Origin: Whitmania pigra
Lineage: Eukaryota; Annelida; Clitellata; Hirudinida; Haemopidae
Direction: 5' to 3'
DNA length: 64,000 nucleotides
NCBI GenBank assembly: GCA_021613335.1
Contig: JAJTWR010000067.1
Coordinates: forward strand, 1-64,000
Shown: positions 1-13,200 of the stretch, piece after piece
Numbering within the stretch: position 1 is the stretch's first letter
Layout: every line of letters begins with the position of its first letter
The notes under the pieces: generated by a model
Seen by the model: only the letters and a program-made list of their open reading frames with translations
What the model was told of the DNA's origin: nothing
Database searches by the model: none
Made by a program: the position numbers and the translations under genes

Positions 1-3000
1 GTTGCTGACAAATGGCGATGTTGTTATCGTCGTTCCAGTAATCTGTGTTGTTGTTGCTGAGACGTTCGTCGTTGTTTGATTGGAGGTAGAGGACGAACCT
101 GGAAAAGAAGATGTTATTGATGAGTTGATCGTCGTCGATGTTCCTGTGTAAGGAGTGCTGGTTTCGTTGCTGACAAATGGCGATGTTGTTATCGTCGTTC
201 CAGTAATCTGTGTTGTTGTTGCTGAGACGTTCGTCGTTGTTTGATTGGAGGTAGAGGACGAACCTGGTGAAGAAGATGTTATTGATGAGTTGATCGTCGT
301 CGATGTTCCTGTGTAAGGAGTGCTGGTTTCGTTGCTGACAAATGGCGATGTTGTTATCGTCGTTCCAGTAATCTGTGTTGTTGTTGCTGTGACGTTCGTC
401 GTTGTTTGATTGGAGGTAGAGGACGAAGAAGGAGAAGAAGATGTTATTGATGAGTTGATCGTCGTCGATGTTCCTGTGTAAGGAGTGCTGGTTTCGTTGC
501 TGACAAATGGCGATGTTGTTATCGTCGTTCCAGTAATCTGGGTTGTTGTTGCTGTGACGTTCGTCGTTGTTTGATTGGAGGTAGAGGACGAAGATGGAAA
601 AGAAGATGTTATTGATGAGTTGATCGTCGTCGATGTTCCTGTGTAAGGAGTGCTGGTTTCGTTGCTGACAAATGGCGATGTTGTTATCGTCGTTCCAGTA
701 ATCTGGGTGGTTGTTGCTGTGACGTTCGTCGTTGTTTGATTGGAGGTAGAGGACGAACCTGGAGAAGAAGATGTTATTGATGAGTTGATCGTCGTCGATG
801 TTCCTGTGTAAGGAGTGCTGGTTTCGTTGCTGACAAATGGCGATGTTGTTATAGTCGTTCCAGTAATCTGTGTTGTTGTTGCTGTGACGTTCGTCGTTGT
901 TTGATTGGAGGTAGAGGACGAACCTGGAGAAGAAGATGATATTGATGAGTTGATCGTTGACGCTGTTCCTGTGTAAGGAGTGCTGGTTTTGTTGCTGACA
1001 AATGGCGATGTTGTTATCGTCGTTCCAGTAATCTGTGTTGTTGTTGCTGAGACGTTCGTCGTTGTTTGATTGGAGGTAGAGGACGAACCTGGAAAAGAAG
1101 ATGTTATTGATGAGTTGATCGTCGTCGATGTTCCTGTGTAAGGAGTGCTGGTTTCGTTGCTGACAAATGGCGATGTTGTTATCGTCGTTCCAGTAATCTG
1201 GGTTGTTGTTGCTGTGACGTTCGTCGTTGTTTGATTGGAGGTAGAGGACGAACCTGGAGAAGAAGATGTTATTGATGAGTTGATCGTCCTCGATGTTCCT
1301 GTGTAAGGAGTGCTGGTTTCGTTGCTGACAAATGGCGATGTTGTTATCGTCGTTCCAGTAATCTGTGTTGTTGTTGCTGTGACGTTCGTCGTTGTTTGAT
1401 TGGAGGTAGAGGACGAACCTGGAGAAGAAGATGATATTGATGAGTTGATCGTTGACGCTGTTCCTGTGTAAGGAGTGCTGGTTTCGTTGCTGACAAATGG
1501 CGATGTTGTTATCGTCGTTCCAGTAATCTGGGTGGTTGTTGCTGTGACGTTCGTCGTTGTTTGATTGGAGGTAGAGGACGAACCTGGATAAGAAGATGTT
1601 ATTGATGAGTTGATCGTCGTCGATGTTCCTGTGTAAGGAGTGCTGGTTTCGTTGCTGACAAATGGCGATGTTGTTATCGTCGTTCCAGTAATCTGGGTTG
1701 TTGTTGCTGTGACGTTCTTCGTTGTTTGATTGGAGGTAGAGGACGAAGATGGAAAAGAAGATGTTATTGATGAGTTGATCGTCGTCGATGTTCCTGTGTA
1801 AGGAGTGCTGGTTTCGTTGCTGACAAATGGCGATGTTGTTATCGTCGTTCCAGTAATCTGGGTGGTTGTTGTGATGTGACGTTCGTCGTTGTTTGATTGG
1901 AGGTAGAGGACGAACCTGGAGAAGAAGATGTTATTGATGAGTTGATCGTCGTCGATGTTCCTGTGTAAGGAGTGCTGGTTTCGTTGCTGACAAATGGCGA
2001 TGTTGTTATCGTCGTTCCAGTAATCTGTGTTGTTGTTGCTGTGACGTTCGTCGTTGTTTGATTGGAGGTAGAGGACGAAGAAGGAGAAGAAGATGTTATT
2101 GATGAGTTGATCGTCGTCGATGTTCCTGTGTAAGGAGTGCTGGTTTTGTTGCTGACAAATGGCGATGTTGTTATCGTCGTTCCAGTAATCTGGGTGGTTG
2201 TTGCTGTGACGTTCGTCGTTGTTTGATTGGAGGTAGAGGACGAACCTGGAGAAGAAGATGTTATTGATGAGTTGATCGTCGTCGATGTTCCTGTGTAAGG
2301 AGTGCTGGTTTCGTTGCTGACAAATGGCGATGTTGTTATCGTCGTTCCAGTAATCTGGGTGGTTGTTGCTGTGACGTTCGTCGTTGTTTGATTGGAGGTA
2401 GAGGACGAAGATGGAAAAGAAGATGTTATTGATGAGTTGATCGTCGTCGATGTTCCTGTGTAAGGAGTGCTGGTTTCGTTGCTGACAAATGGCGATGTTG
2501 TTATCGTCGTTCCAGTAATCTGGGTGGTTGTTGATGTGACGTTCGTCGTTGTTTGATTGGAGGTAGAGGACAAACCTGGAGAAGAAGATGTTATTGATGA
2601 GTTGATCGTCGTCGATGTTCCTGTGTAAGGAGTGCTGGTTTCGTTGCTGACAAATGGCGATGTTGTTATCGTCGTTCCAGTAATCTGTGTTGTTGTTGCT
2701 GTGACGTTCGTCGTTGTTTGATTGGAGGTAGAGGACGAAGAAGGAGAAGAAGATGTTATTGATGAGTTGATCGTCGTCGATGTTACTGTGTAAGGAGTGC
2801 TGGTTTTGTTGCTGACAAATGGCGATGTTGTTATCGTCGTTCCAGTAATCTGGGTGGTTGTTGCTGTGACGTTCGTCGTTGTTTGATTGGAGGTAGAGGA
2901 CGAACCTGGAGAAGAAGATGTTATTGATGAGTTGATCGTCGTCGATGTTCCTGTGTAAGGAGAGCTGGTTTCGTTGCTGACAAATGGCGATGTTGTTATC

Positions 3001-6000
3001 GTCGATCCAGTAATCTGGGTGGTTGTTGCTGTGACGTTCGTCGTTGTTTTATTGGAGGTAGTGGACGAATCTCGAGAAGATGTTATTGATGAGTTGATCG
3101 TCGTCGATGTTCCTGTGTAAGGAGTGCTGGTTTCGTTGCTGACAAATGGCGATGTTGTTATCGTCGTTCCAGTAATCTGGGTGGTTGTTGATGTGACGTT
3201 CGTCGTTGTTTGATTGGAGGTAGAGGACGAAGATGGAAAAGAAGATGTTATTGATGAGTTGATCGTCGTCGATGTTCCTGTGTAAGGAGTGCTGGTTTCG
3301 TTGCTGACAAATGGCGATGTTGTTATCGTCGTTCCAGTAATCTGGGTGGTTGTTGATGTGACGTTCGTCGTTGTTTGATTGGAGGTAGAGGACAAACCTG
3401 GAGAAGAAGATGTTATTGATGAGTTGATCGTCGTCGATGTTCCTGTGTAAGGAGTGCTGGTTTCGTTGCTGACAAATGGCGATGTTGTTATCGTCGTTCC
3501 AGTAATCTGTGTTGTTGTTGCTGTGACGTTCGTCGTTGTTTGATTGGAGGTAGAGGACGAAGAAGGAGAAGAAGATGTTATTGATGAGTTGATCGTCGTC
3601 GATGTTACTGTGTAAGGAGTGCTGGTTTTGTTGCTGACAAATGGCGATGTTGTTATCGTCGTTCCAGTAATCTGGGTGGTTGTTGCTGTGACGTTCGTCG
3701 TTGTTTGATTGGAGGTAGAGGACGAACCTGGAGAAGAAGATGTTATTGATGAGTTGATCGTCGTCGATGTTCCTGTGTAAGGAGAGCTGGTTTCGTTGCT
3801 GACAAATGGCGATGTTGTTATCGTCGATCCAGTAATCTGGGTGGTTGTTGCTGTGACGTTCGTCGTTGTTTGATTGGAGGTAGTGGACGAAGATGGAAAA
3901 GAAGATGTTATTGATGAGTTGATCGTCGTCGATGTTCCTGTGTAAGGAGTGCTGGTTTCGTTGCTGACAAATGGCGATGTTGTTATCGTCGTTCCAGTAA
4001 TCTGGGTGGTTGTTGATGTGACGTTCGTCGTTGTTTGATTGGAGGTAGAGGACAAACCTGGAGAAGAAGATGTTATTGATGAGTTGATCGTCGTCGATGT
4101 TCCTGTGTAAGGAGTGCTGGTTTCGTTGCTGACAAATGGCGATGTTGTTATCGTCGTTCCAGTAATCTGTGTTGTTGTTGCTGAGACGTTCGTCGTTGTT
4201 TGATTGGAGGTAGAGGACGAACCTGGAAAAGAAGATGTTATTGATGAGTTGATCGTCGTCGATGTTCCTGTGTAAGGAGTGCTGGTTTCGTTGCTGACAA
4301 ATGGCGATGTTGTTATCGTCGTTCCAGTAATCTGGGTTGTTGTTGCTGTGACGTTCGTCGTTGTTTGATTGGAGGTAGAGGACGAAGATGGAAAAGAAGA
4401 TGTTATTGATGAGTTGATCGTCGTCGATGTTCCTGTGTAAGGAGTGCTGGTTTCGTTGCTGACAAATGGCGATGTTGTTATCGTCGTTCCAGTAATCTGG
4501 GTTGTTGTTGCTGTGACGTTCGTCGTTGTTTGATTGGAGGTAGAGTACGAAGATGGAAAAGAAGATGTTATTGATGAGTTGATCGTCGTCGATGTTCCTG
4601 TGTAAGGAGTGCTGGTTTCGTTGCTGACAAATGGCGATGTTGTTATCGTCGTTCCAGTAATCTGGGTGGTTGTTGCTGTGACGTTCGTCGTTGTTTGATT
4701 GGAGGTAGTGGACGAACCTGGAGAAGAAGATGTTATTGATGAGTTGATCGTCGTCGATGTTCCTGTGTAAGGAGTGCTGGTTTCGTTGCTGACAAATGGC
4801 GACGTTTTCATTGTCGTTCCAGTAATCTGTGTTGTTGTTGCTGAGACGTTCGTCGTTGTTTGATTGGAGGTAGAGGACGAAGATGGAGAAGAAGATGAAT
4901 TGATGAGTTGATTGTCGTCGATATTCCTGTGTAAGGAGTGCTGGTTTCGTTGCTGACAAATGGCGATGTTGTTATCGTCGTTCCAGTAATCTGGGTGGTT
5001 GTTGCTGTGACGTTCGTCGTTGTTTGATTGGAGGTAGAGGACGAACCTGGAGAAGAAGATGTTATTGATGAGTTGATCGTCGTCGATGTTCCTGTGTAAG
5101 GAGTGCTGGTTTCGTTGCTGACAAATGGCGATGTTGTTATAGTCGTTCCAGTAATCTGTGTTGTTGTTGCTGTGACGTTCGTCGTTGTTTGATTGGAGGT
5201 AGAGGACGAACCTGGAGAAGAAGATGATATTGATGAGTTGATCGTTGACGCTGTTCCTGTGTAAGGAGTGCTGGTTTTGTTGCTGACAAATGGCGATGTT
5301 GTTATCGTCGTTCCAGTAATCTGTGTTGTTGTTGCTGTGACGTTCGTCGTTGTTTGATTGGAGGTAGAGGACGAAGATGGAGAAGAAGATGTTATTGATG
5401 AGTTGATTGTCGTCGATATTCCTGTGTAAGGAGTGCTGGTTTTGTTGCTGACAAATGGCGATGTTGTTATCGTCGTTCCAGTAATCTGTGTTGTTGTTGC
5501 TGAGACGTTCGTCGTTGTTTGATTGGAGGTAGAGGACGAACCTGGAAAAGAAGATGTTATTGATGAGTTGATCGTCGTCGATGTTCCTGTGTAAGGAGTG
5601 CTGGTTTCGTTGCTGACAAATGGCGATGTTGTTATCGTCGTTCCAGTAATCTGTGTTGTTGTTGCTGAGACGTTCGTCGTTGTTTGATTGGAGGTAGAGG
5701 ACGAACCTGGTGAAGAAGATGTTATTGATGAGTTGATCGTCGTCGATGTTCCTGTGTAAGGAGTGCTGGTTTCGTTGCTGACAAATGGCGATGTTGTTAT
5801 CGTCGTTCCAGTAATCTGTGTTGTTGTTGCTGTGACGTTCGTCGTTGTTTGATTGGAGGTAGAGGACGAAGAAGGAGAAGAAGATGTTATTGATGAGTTG
5901 ATCGTCGTCGATGTTCCTGTGTAAGGAGTGCTGGTTTCGTTGCTGACAAATGGCGATGTTGTTATCGTCGTTCCAGTAATCTGTGTTGTTGTTGCTGTGA

Positions 6001-7200
6001 CGTTCGTCGTTGTTTGATTGGAGGTAGAGGACGAAGATGGAAAAGAAGATGTTATTGATGAGTTGATCGTCGTCGATGTTCCTGTGTAAGGAGTGCTGGT
6101 TTCGTTGCTGACAAATGGCGATGTTGTTATCGTCGTTCCAGTAATCTGGGTGGTTGTTGCTGTGACGTTCGTCGTTGTTTTATTGGAGGTAGTGGACGAA
6201 CCTCGAGAAGATGTTATTGATGAGTTGATCGTCGATGTTCCTGTGTAAGGAGTGCTGGTTTCGTTGCTGACAAATGGCGATGTTGTTATAGTCGTTCCAG
6301 TAATCTGGGTTGTTGTTGCTGTGACGTTTTTCGTTGCTTGATTGGAGGTAGAGGACGAAGATGGATAAGAAGATGTTATTGATGAGTTGATCGTCGTCGA
6401 TGTTCCTGTGTAAGGAGTGCTGGTTTCGTTGCTGACAAATGGCGATGTTGTTATCGTCGTTCCAGTAATCTGGGTGGTTGTTGCTGTGACGTTCGTCGTT
6501 GTTTGATTGGAGGTAGAGGACGAACCTGGAGAAGAAGATGTTATTGATGAGTTGATCGTCCTCGATGTTCCTGTGTAAGGAGTGCTGGTTTCGTTGCTGA
6601 CAAATGGCGATGTTGTTATCGTCGTTCCAGTAATCTGTGTTGTTGTTGCTGAGACGTTCGTCGTTGTTTGATTGGAGGTAGAGGACGAACCTGGAAAAGA
6701 AGATGTTATTGATGAGTTGATCGTCGTCGATGTTCCTGTGTAAGGAGTGCTGGTTTCGTTGCTGACAAATGGCGATGTTGTTATCGTCGTTCCAGTAATC
6801 TGGGTGGTTGTTGATGTGACGTTCGTCGTTGTTTGATTGGAGGTAGAGGACAAACCTGGAGAAGAACATGTTATTGATGAGTTGATCGTCGTCGATGTTC
6901 CTGTGTAAGGAGTGCTGGTTTCGTTGCTGACAAATGGCGATGTTGTTATCGTCGTTCCATTAATCTGGGTGGTTGTTGATGTGACGTTCGTCGTTGTTTG
7001 ATTGGAGGTAGAGGACGAAGATGGAAAAGAAGATGTTATTGATGAGTTGATCGTCGTCGATGTTCCTGTGTAAGGAGTGCTGGTTTCGTTGCTGACAAAT
7101 GGCGATGTTGTTATCGTCGTTCCAGTAATCTGGGTGGTTGTTGATGTGACGTTCGTCGTTGTTTGATTGGAGGTAGAGGACAAACCTGGAGAAGAAGATG
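1..7200 (-). repeat. 165-bp coding tandem repeat, subfamily A
   Basis: The period is exactly 165 bp: the same block starts at 1, 166 and so on. Read on the minus strand each unit is 55 residues with landmarks TSPFVSNETSTPYTG, INSSITSS, SNQTTTNVT and TQITGTT. Sequons per unit are NET, NSS, NQT and NVT. Units differ by few substitutions, with variable positions clustered in the SSxPGSS segment. The copies run off the left edge. Frame breaks occur near 1870 (two extra bases) and near 4890 (one base missing). Confidence 0.95.
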
Positions 7201-10200
7201 TTATTGATGAGTTGATCGTCGTCGATGTTCTTATACAAGGAGTGATGGTTTCGTTGTTGACAAATGGCGATGATGTTATCGTCGTTCCAGTAAAATGGGA
7301 TGTTGTTGCTGCGACTTTAGTCGTTGTTTGATTGGAGGTTGAAGACAAACCTGGAGAAGATGATGTTCCAGTGATATTTATTGACGCCGATGTTCCATTG
7401 TGAGGAGTTCTGGTTTCATTGTTGACAAATGGCGAAGATGTAACGGTTGTTCCATTGAACTGGGATGTTGTTGCTGTGACTTTCGTCGTTGTTTGATTGG
7501 AGGTTGAAGTCAAACCTGGAGAAGATGATGTTCCAGTGATATTTATTGACGCCGATGTTCCATTGTAAGTAGTTCTGGTTTCATTGTTGACAGATGGCGA
7601 AGATGTAACGGTCGTTCCATTGAACTGGGATGTTGTTGCTGTGACTTTCGTCGTTGTTTGATTGGAGGTTGAAGACAAACCTGGAGAAGATGATGTTCCA
7701 GTGATATTTATTGACGCCGATGTTCCATTGTAAGTAGTTCTGGTTTCATTGTTGACAGATGGCGAAGATGTAACGGTTGTTCCATTGAACTGGGATGTTG
7801 TTGCTGTGACTTTCGTCGTTGTTTGATTGGAGGTTGAAGTCAAACCTGGAAAAGATGATGTTCCAGTGATATTTATTGACGCCGATGTTCCATTGTAAGT
7901 AGTTCTGGTTTCATTGTTGACAGATGGCGAAGTTGTGTAACGGTCGTTCCATTGAACTGGGAGGTTGTTGCTGTGACTTTCGTCGTTGTTTGATTGGAGG
8001 TTGAAGACAAACCTGGAGAAGATGATGTTATTGATGATTTATTGACGCCGATGTTCCATTGTAAGTAGTTCTGGTTTCATTGTTGACAGATGGCGATGTT
8101 GTAACGGTTGTTCCATTGAACTGGGATGTTGTTGCTGTGACTTTCGTCGTTGTTTGATTGGAGGTTGAAGGACAAACCTGGAGAAGATGATGTTCCATGA
8201 TATTTATTGACGCCGATGTTCCATTGTGAGGAGTGCTGGTTTCATTGTTGACAGATGGCGAAGATGTAACGGTTTTCCATTGAACTGGGATGTTGTTGCT
8301 GTGACTTTCGTCGTTGTTTGATTGGAGGTTGAAGTCAAACCTGGAGAAGATGATGTTCCAGTGATAGTTTATTGACGCGATGTTCCATTGTAAGTAGTTT
8401 GGTTTCATTGTTGACAGATGGCGAAGATGTAACGGTCGTTCCATTGAACTGGGATGTTGTTGCTGTGACTTTCGTCGTTGTTTGATTGGAGGTTGAGACA
8501 AACCTGGAGAAGATGATGTTCCAATGATATTTATTGACGCCGATGTTCCATTGTAAGTAGTCTGGTTTCATTGTTGACAGATGGCGAATGTTGTAACGTC
8601 GTTCCATTGAACTGGGAGGTTGTTGCTGTGACTTTCGTCGTTGTTTGATTGGAGGTGAAGACAAACCTGGAGAAGATAATGTTTTCCAGTGATATTTATT
8701 GACGCCGATGTTCCATTGTAAGTAGTTCTGGGTTCATTGTTGACAGATGGCGAAGATGTAACGGTTGTTCCATTGAACTGGGATGTTGTTGCTGTGGACT
8801 TTCGTCGTTGTTTGATTGGAGGTGAAGACAAACCTGGAGAAGATGATGTTCCAATGTATTTATTGACGCCGATGTTCCATTGTGAGGAGTCAAACCTGGA
8901 AAAGATGATGTTCCAGTGATTTTATTGACGCCGATGTTCCATTGTAAGTAGTTCCGGTTTCATTGTTGACAGATGGCGAAGATGTAACGGTCGTTCCATT
9001 GAACTGGGAGTTGTTGCTGTGACTTTCGTCGTTGTTTGATTGGACGTTGAAGTCAAACCTGGAGAGATGATGATCCAGTGATATTTGTTGACGTCGATGT
9101 TTCATTGTAAGGAGTTTGGTTTCATTGTTGACAAATGGCGAAGATTGTAACGGTTGTTCCATTGAACTGGGATGTTGTTGCTGTGACTTTCTTCGTTGTT
9201 TGATTGGAGGTTGAAGACAAACCTGGAGAAGATGATGTTCCAATGATATTATTGACGCCGATGTTCCATTGTAAGGAGTTCTGGTTTCATTGTTGACAGA
9301 TGGCGAAGATGTAACGTGTTCCATTGAACTGGGATGTTGTTGCTGTGACTTTCGTCGTTGTTTGATTGGAGGTTGAGGACGAAACCTGGAGAAGAAGATG
9401 TTATTGATGAGTTGATCGTCGTCGATGTTCTTATAAAAGGAGTGATGGTTTCGTTGTTGACAAATGGCGATGATGTTATCGTCGTTCCAGTAAAATGGTA
9501 TGTTTGCTGCGACTTTAGTCGTTGTTTGATTGGAGGTGAAGACAAACCTGGAGAAGATGATGTTCCAGTGATATTTATTGACGCCGATGTTCATTGTGAG
9601 GAGTTCTGTTTCATTGTTGACAAATGGCGAAGATGTAACGGTTGTTCCATTAAACTGGGATGTTGTTGCTGTGACTTTCGTCGTTGTTTGATTGGAGGTT
9701 GAAGTCAAACCTGGAAAAGATGATGTTCCAGTGATATTTATTGACGCCGATGTTCCATTGTAAGTAGTTCTGGTTTCATTGTTGACAGATGGCGAAGATG
9801 TAACGGTCGTTCCATTGAACTGGGAGGTTATTGCTGTGACTTTCGTCGTTGTTTGATTGGAGGTTGAAGACAAACCTGGAGAAGATGATGTTCCAGTGAT
9901 ATTTATTGACGCCGATGTTCCATTGTAAGTAGTTCTGGTTTCATTGTTGACAGATGGCGAAGATGTAACGGTTGTTCCATTGAACTGGGATGTTGTTGCT
10001 GTGACTTTCGTCGTTGTTTGATTGGAGGTTGAAGTCAAACCTGGAGAAGATGATGTTCCAGTGATATTTATTGACGCCGATGTTCCATTGTAAGTAGTTC
10101 TGGTTTCATTGTTGACAGATGGCGAAGATGTAACGGTCGTTCCATTGAACTGGGATGTTGTTGCTGTGACTTTCGTCGTTGTTTGATTGGAGGTTGAAGA

Positions 10201-13200
10201 CAAACCTGGAGAAGATGATGTTCCAGTGATATTTATTGACGCCGATGTTCCATTGTAAGTAGTTCTGGTTTCATTGTTGACAGATGGCGAAGATGTAACG
10301 GTCGTTCCATTGAACTGGGAGGTTGTTGCTGTGACTTTCGTCGTTGTTTGATTGGAGGTTGAAGACAAACCTGGAGAAGATAATGTTCCAGTGATATTTA
10401 TTGACGCCGATGTTCCATTGTAAGTAGTTCTGGTTTCATTGTTGACAGATGGCGAAGATGTAACGGTTGTTCCATTGAACTGGGATGTTGTTGCTGTGAC
10501 TTTCGTCGTTGTTTGATTGGAGGTTGAAGACATACCTGGAGAAGATGATGTTCCAATGATATTTATTGACGCCGATGTTCCATTGTGAGGAGTCAAACCT
10601 GGAAAAGATGATGTTCCAGTGATATTTATTGACGCCGATGTTCCATTGTAAGTAGTTCCGGTTTCATTGTTGACAGATGGCGAAGATGTAACGGTCGTTC
10701 CATTGAACTGGGAGGTTGTTGCTGTGACTTTCGTCGTTGTTTGATTGGACGTTGAAGTCAAACCTGGAGAAGATGATGATCCAGTGATATTTGTTGACGT
10801 CGATGTTTCATTGTAAGGAGTTCTGGTTTCATTGTTGACAAATGGCGAAGATGTAACGGTTGTTCCATTGAACTGGGATGTTGTTGCTGTGACTTTCTTC
10901 GTTGTTTGATTGGAGGTTGAAGACAAACCTGGAGAAGATGATGTTCCAATGATATTTATTGACGCCGATGTTCCATTGTGAGGAGTTCTGGTTTCATTGT
11001 TGACAGATGGCGAAGATGTAACGGTTGTTCCATTGAACTGGGATGTTGTTGCTGCGACTTTAGTCGTTGTTTGATTGGAGGTTGAAGACAAACCTGGAGA
11101 AGATGATGTTCCAGTGATATTTATTGAAGCCGATGTTCCATTGTGAGGAGTTCTGGTTTCATTGTTGACAAATGGCGAAGATGTAACGGTTGTTCCATTG
11201 AACTGGGATGTTGTTGCTGTGACTTTCGTCGTTGTTTGATTGGAGGTTGAAGTCAAACCTGGAAAAGATGATGTTCCAGTGATATTTATTGACGCCGATG
11301 TTCCATTGTAAGTAGTTCTGGTTTCATTGTTGACAGATGGCGAAGATGTAACGGTCGTTCCATTGAACTGGGAGGTTATTGCTGTGACTTTCGTCGTTGT
11401 TTGATTGGAGGTTGAAGACAAACCTGGAGAAGATGATGTTCCAGTGATATTTATTGACGCCGATGTTCCATTGTAAGTAGTTCTGGTTTCATTGTTGACA
11501 GATGGCGAAGATGTAACGGTTGTTCCATTGAACTGGGATGTTGTTGCTGTGACTTTCGTCGTTGTTTGATTGGAGGTTGAAGACAAACCTGGAGAAGATG
11601 ATGTTCCAATGATATTTATTGACGCCGATGTTCCATTGTGAGGAGTCAAACCTGGAAAAGATGATGTTCCAGTGATATTTATTGACGCCGATGTTCCATT
11701 GTAAGTAGTTCTGGTTTCATTGTTGACAGATGGCGAAGATGTAACGGTCGTTCCATTGAACTGGGAGGTTGTTGCTGTGACTTTCGTCGTTGTTTGATTG
11801 GACGTTGAAGTCAAACCTGGAGAAGATGATGATCCAGTGATATTTGTTGACGTCGATGTTTCATTGTAAGGAGTTCTGGTTTCATTGTTGACAAATGGCG
11901 AAGATGTAACGGTTGTTCCATTGAACTGGGATGTTGTTGCTGTGACTTTCTTCGTTGTTTGATTGGAGGTTGAAGACAAACCTGGAGAAGATGATGTTCC
12001 AATGATATTTATTGACGCCGATGTTCCATTGTGAGGAGTTCTGGTTTCATTGTTGACAGATGGCGAAGATGTAACGGTCGATCCATTGAACTGGGATGTT
12101 GTTGCTGTGACTTTCGTCGTTGTTTGATTGGAGGTTGAAGACAAACCTGGAGAAGATGATGTTCCAGTGATATTTATTGACGCCGATGTTCCATTGTAAG
12201 TAGTTCTGGTTTCATTGTTGACAGATGGCGAAGATGTAACGGTTGTTCCATTGAACTGGGATGTTGTTGCTGTGACTTTAGTCGTTGTTTGATTGGAGGT
12301 TGAAGACAAACCTGGAGAAGATGATGTTCCAGTGATATTTATTGACGCCGATGTTCCATTGTGAGGAGTTCTGGTTTCATTGTTGACAAATGGCGAAGAT
12401 GTAACGGTTGTTCCATTGAACTGGGATGTTGTTGCTGTGACTTTCGTCGTTGTTTGATTGGAGGTTGAAGTCAAACCTGGAAAAGATGATGTTCCAGTGA
12501 TATTTATTGACGCCGATGTTCCATTGTAAGTAGTTCTGGTTTCATTGTTGACAGATGGCGAAGATGTAACGGTCGTTCCATTGAACTGGGAGGTTGTTGC
12601 TGTGACTTTCGTCGTTGTTTGATTGGAGGTTGAAGACAAACCTGGAGAAGATGATGTTCCAGTGATATTTATTGACGCCGATGTTCCATTGTAAGTAGTT
12701 CTGGTTTCATTGTTGACAGATGGCGAAGATGTAACGGTTGTTCCATTGAACTGGGATGTTGTTGCTGTGACTTTCGTCGTTGTTTGATTGGAGCTTGAAG
12801 ACAAACCTGGAGAAGATGATGTTCCAATGATATTTATTGACGCCGATGTTCCATTGTGAGGAGTCAAACCTGGAAAAGATGATGTTCCAGTGATATTTAT
12901 TGACGCCGATGTTCCATTGTAAGTAGTTCTGGTTTCATTGTTGACAGATGGCGAAGATGTAACGGTCGTTCCATTGAACTGGGAGGTTGTTTCTGTGACT
13001 TTCGTCGTTGTTTGATTGGACGTTGAAGTCAAACCTGGAGAAGATGATGATCCAGTGATATTTGTTGACGTCGATGTTTCATTGTAAGGAGTTCTGGTTT
13101 CATTGTTGACAAATGGCGAAGATGTAACGGTTGTTCCATTGAACTGGGATGTTGTTGCTGTGACTTTCTTCGTTGTTTGATTGGAGGTTGAAGACAAACC

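Noticed and set aside
6180..8664. Additional medium-length minus-strand frames within the array (Asn/Ile/Gln-rich and Pro/Lys/Arg-rich)
   Set aside because: They repeat with the same 165-bp period as the Ser/Thr frame, start mostly at non-ATG codons and are out-of-frame shadows.
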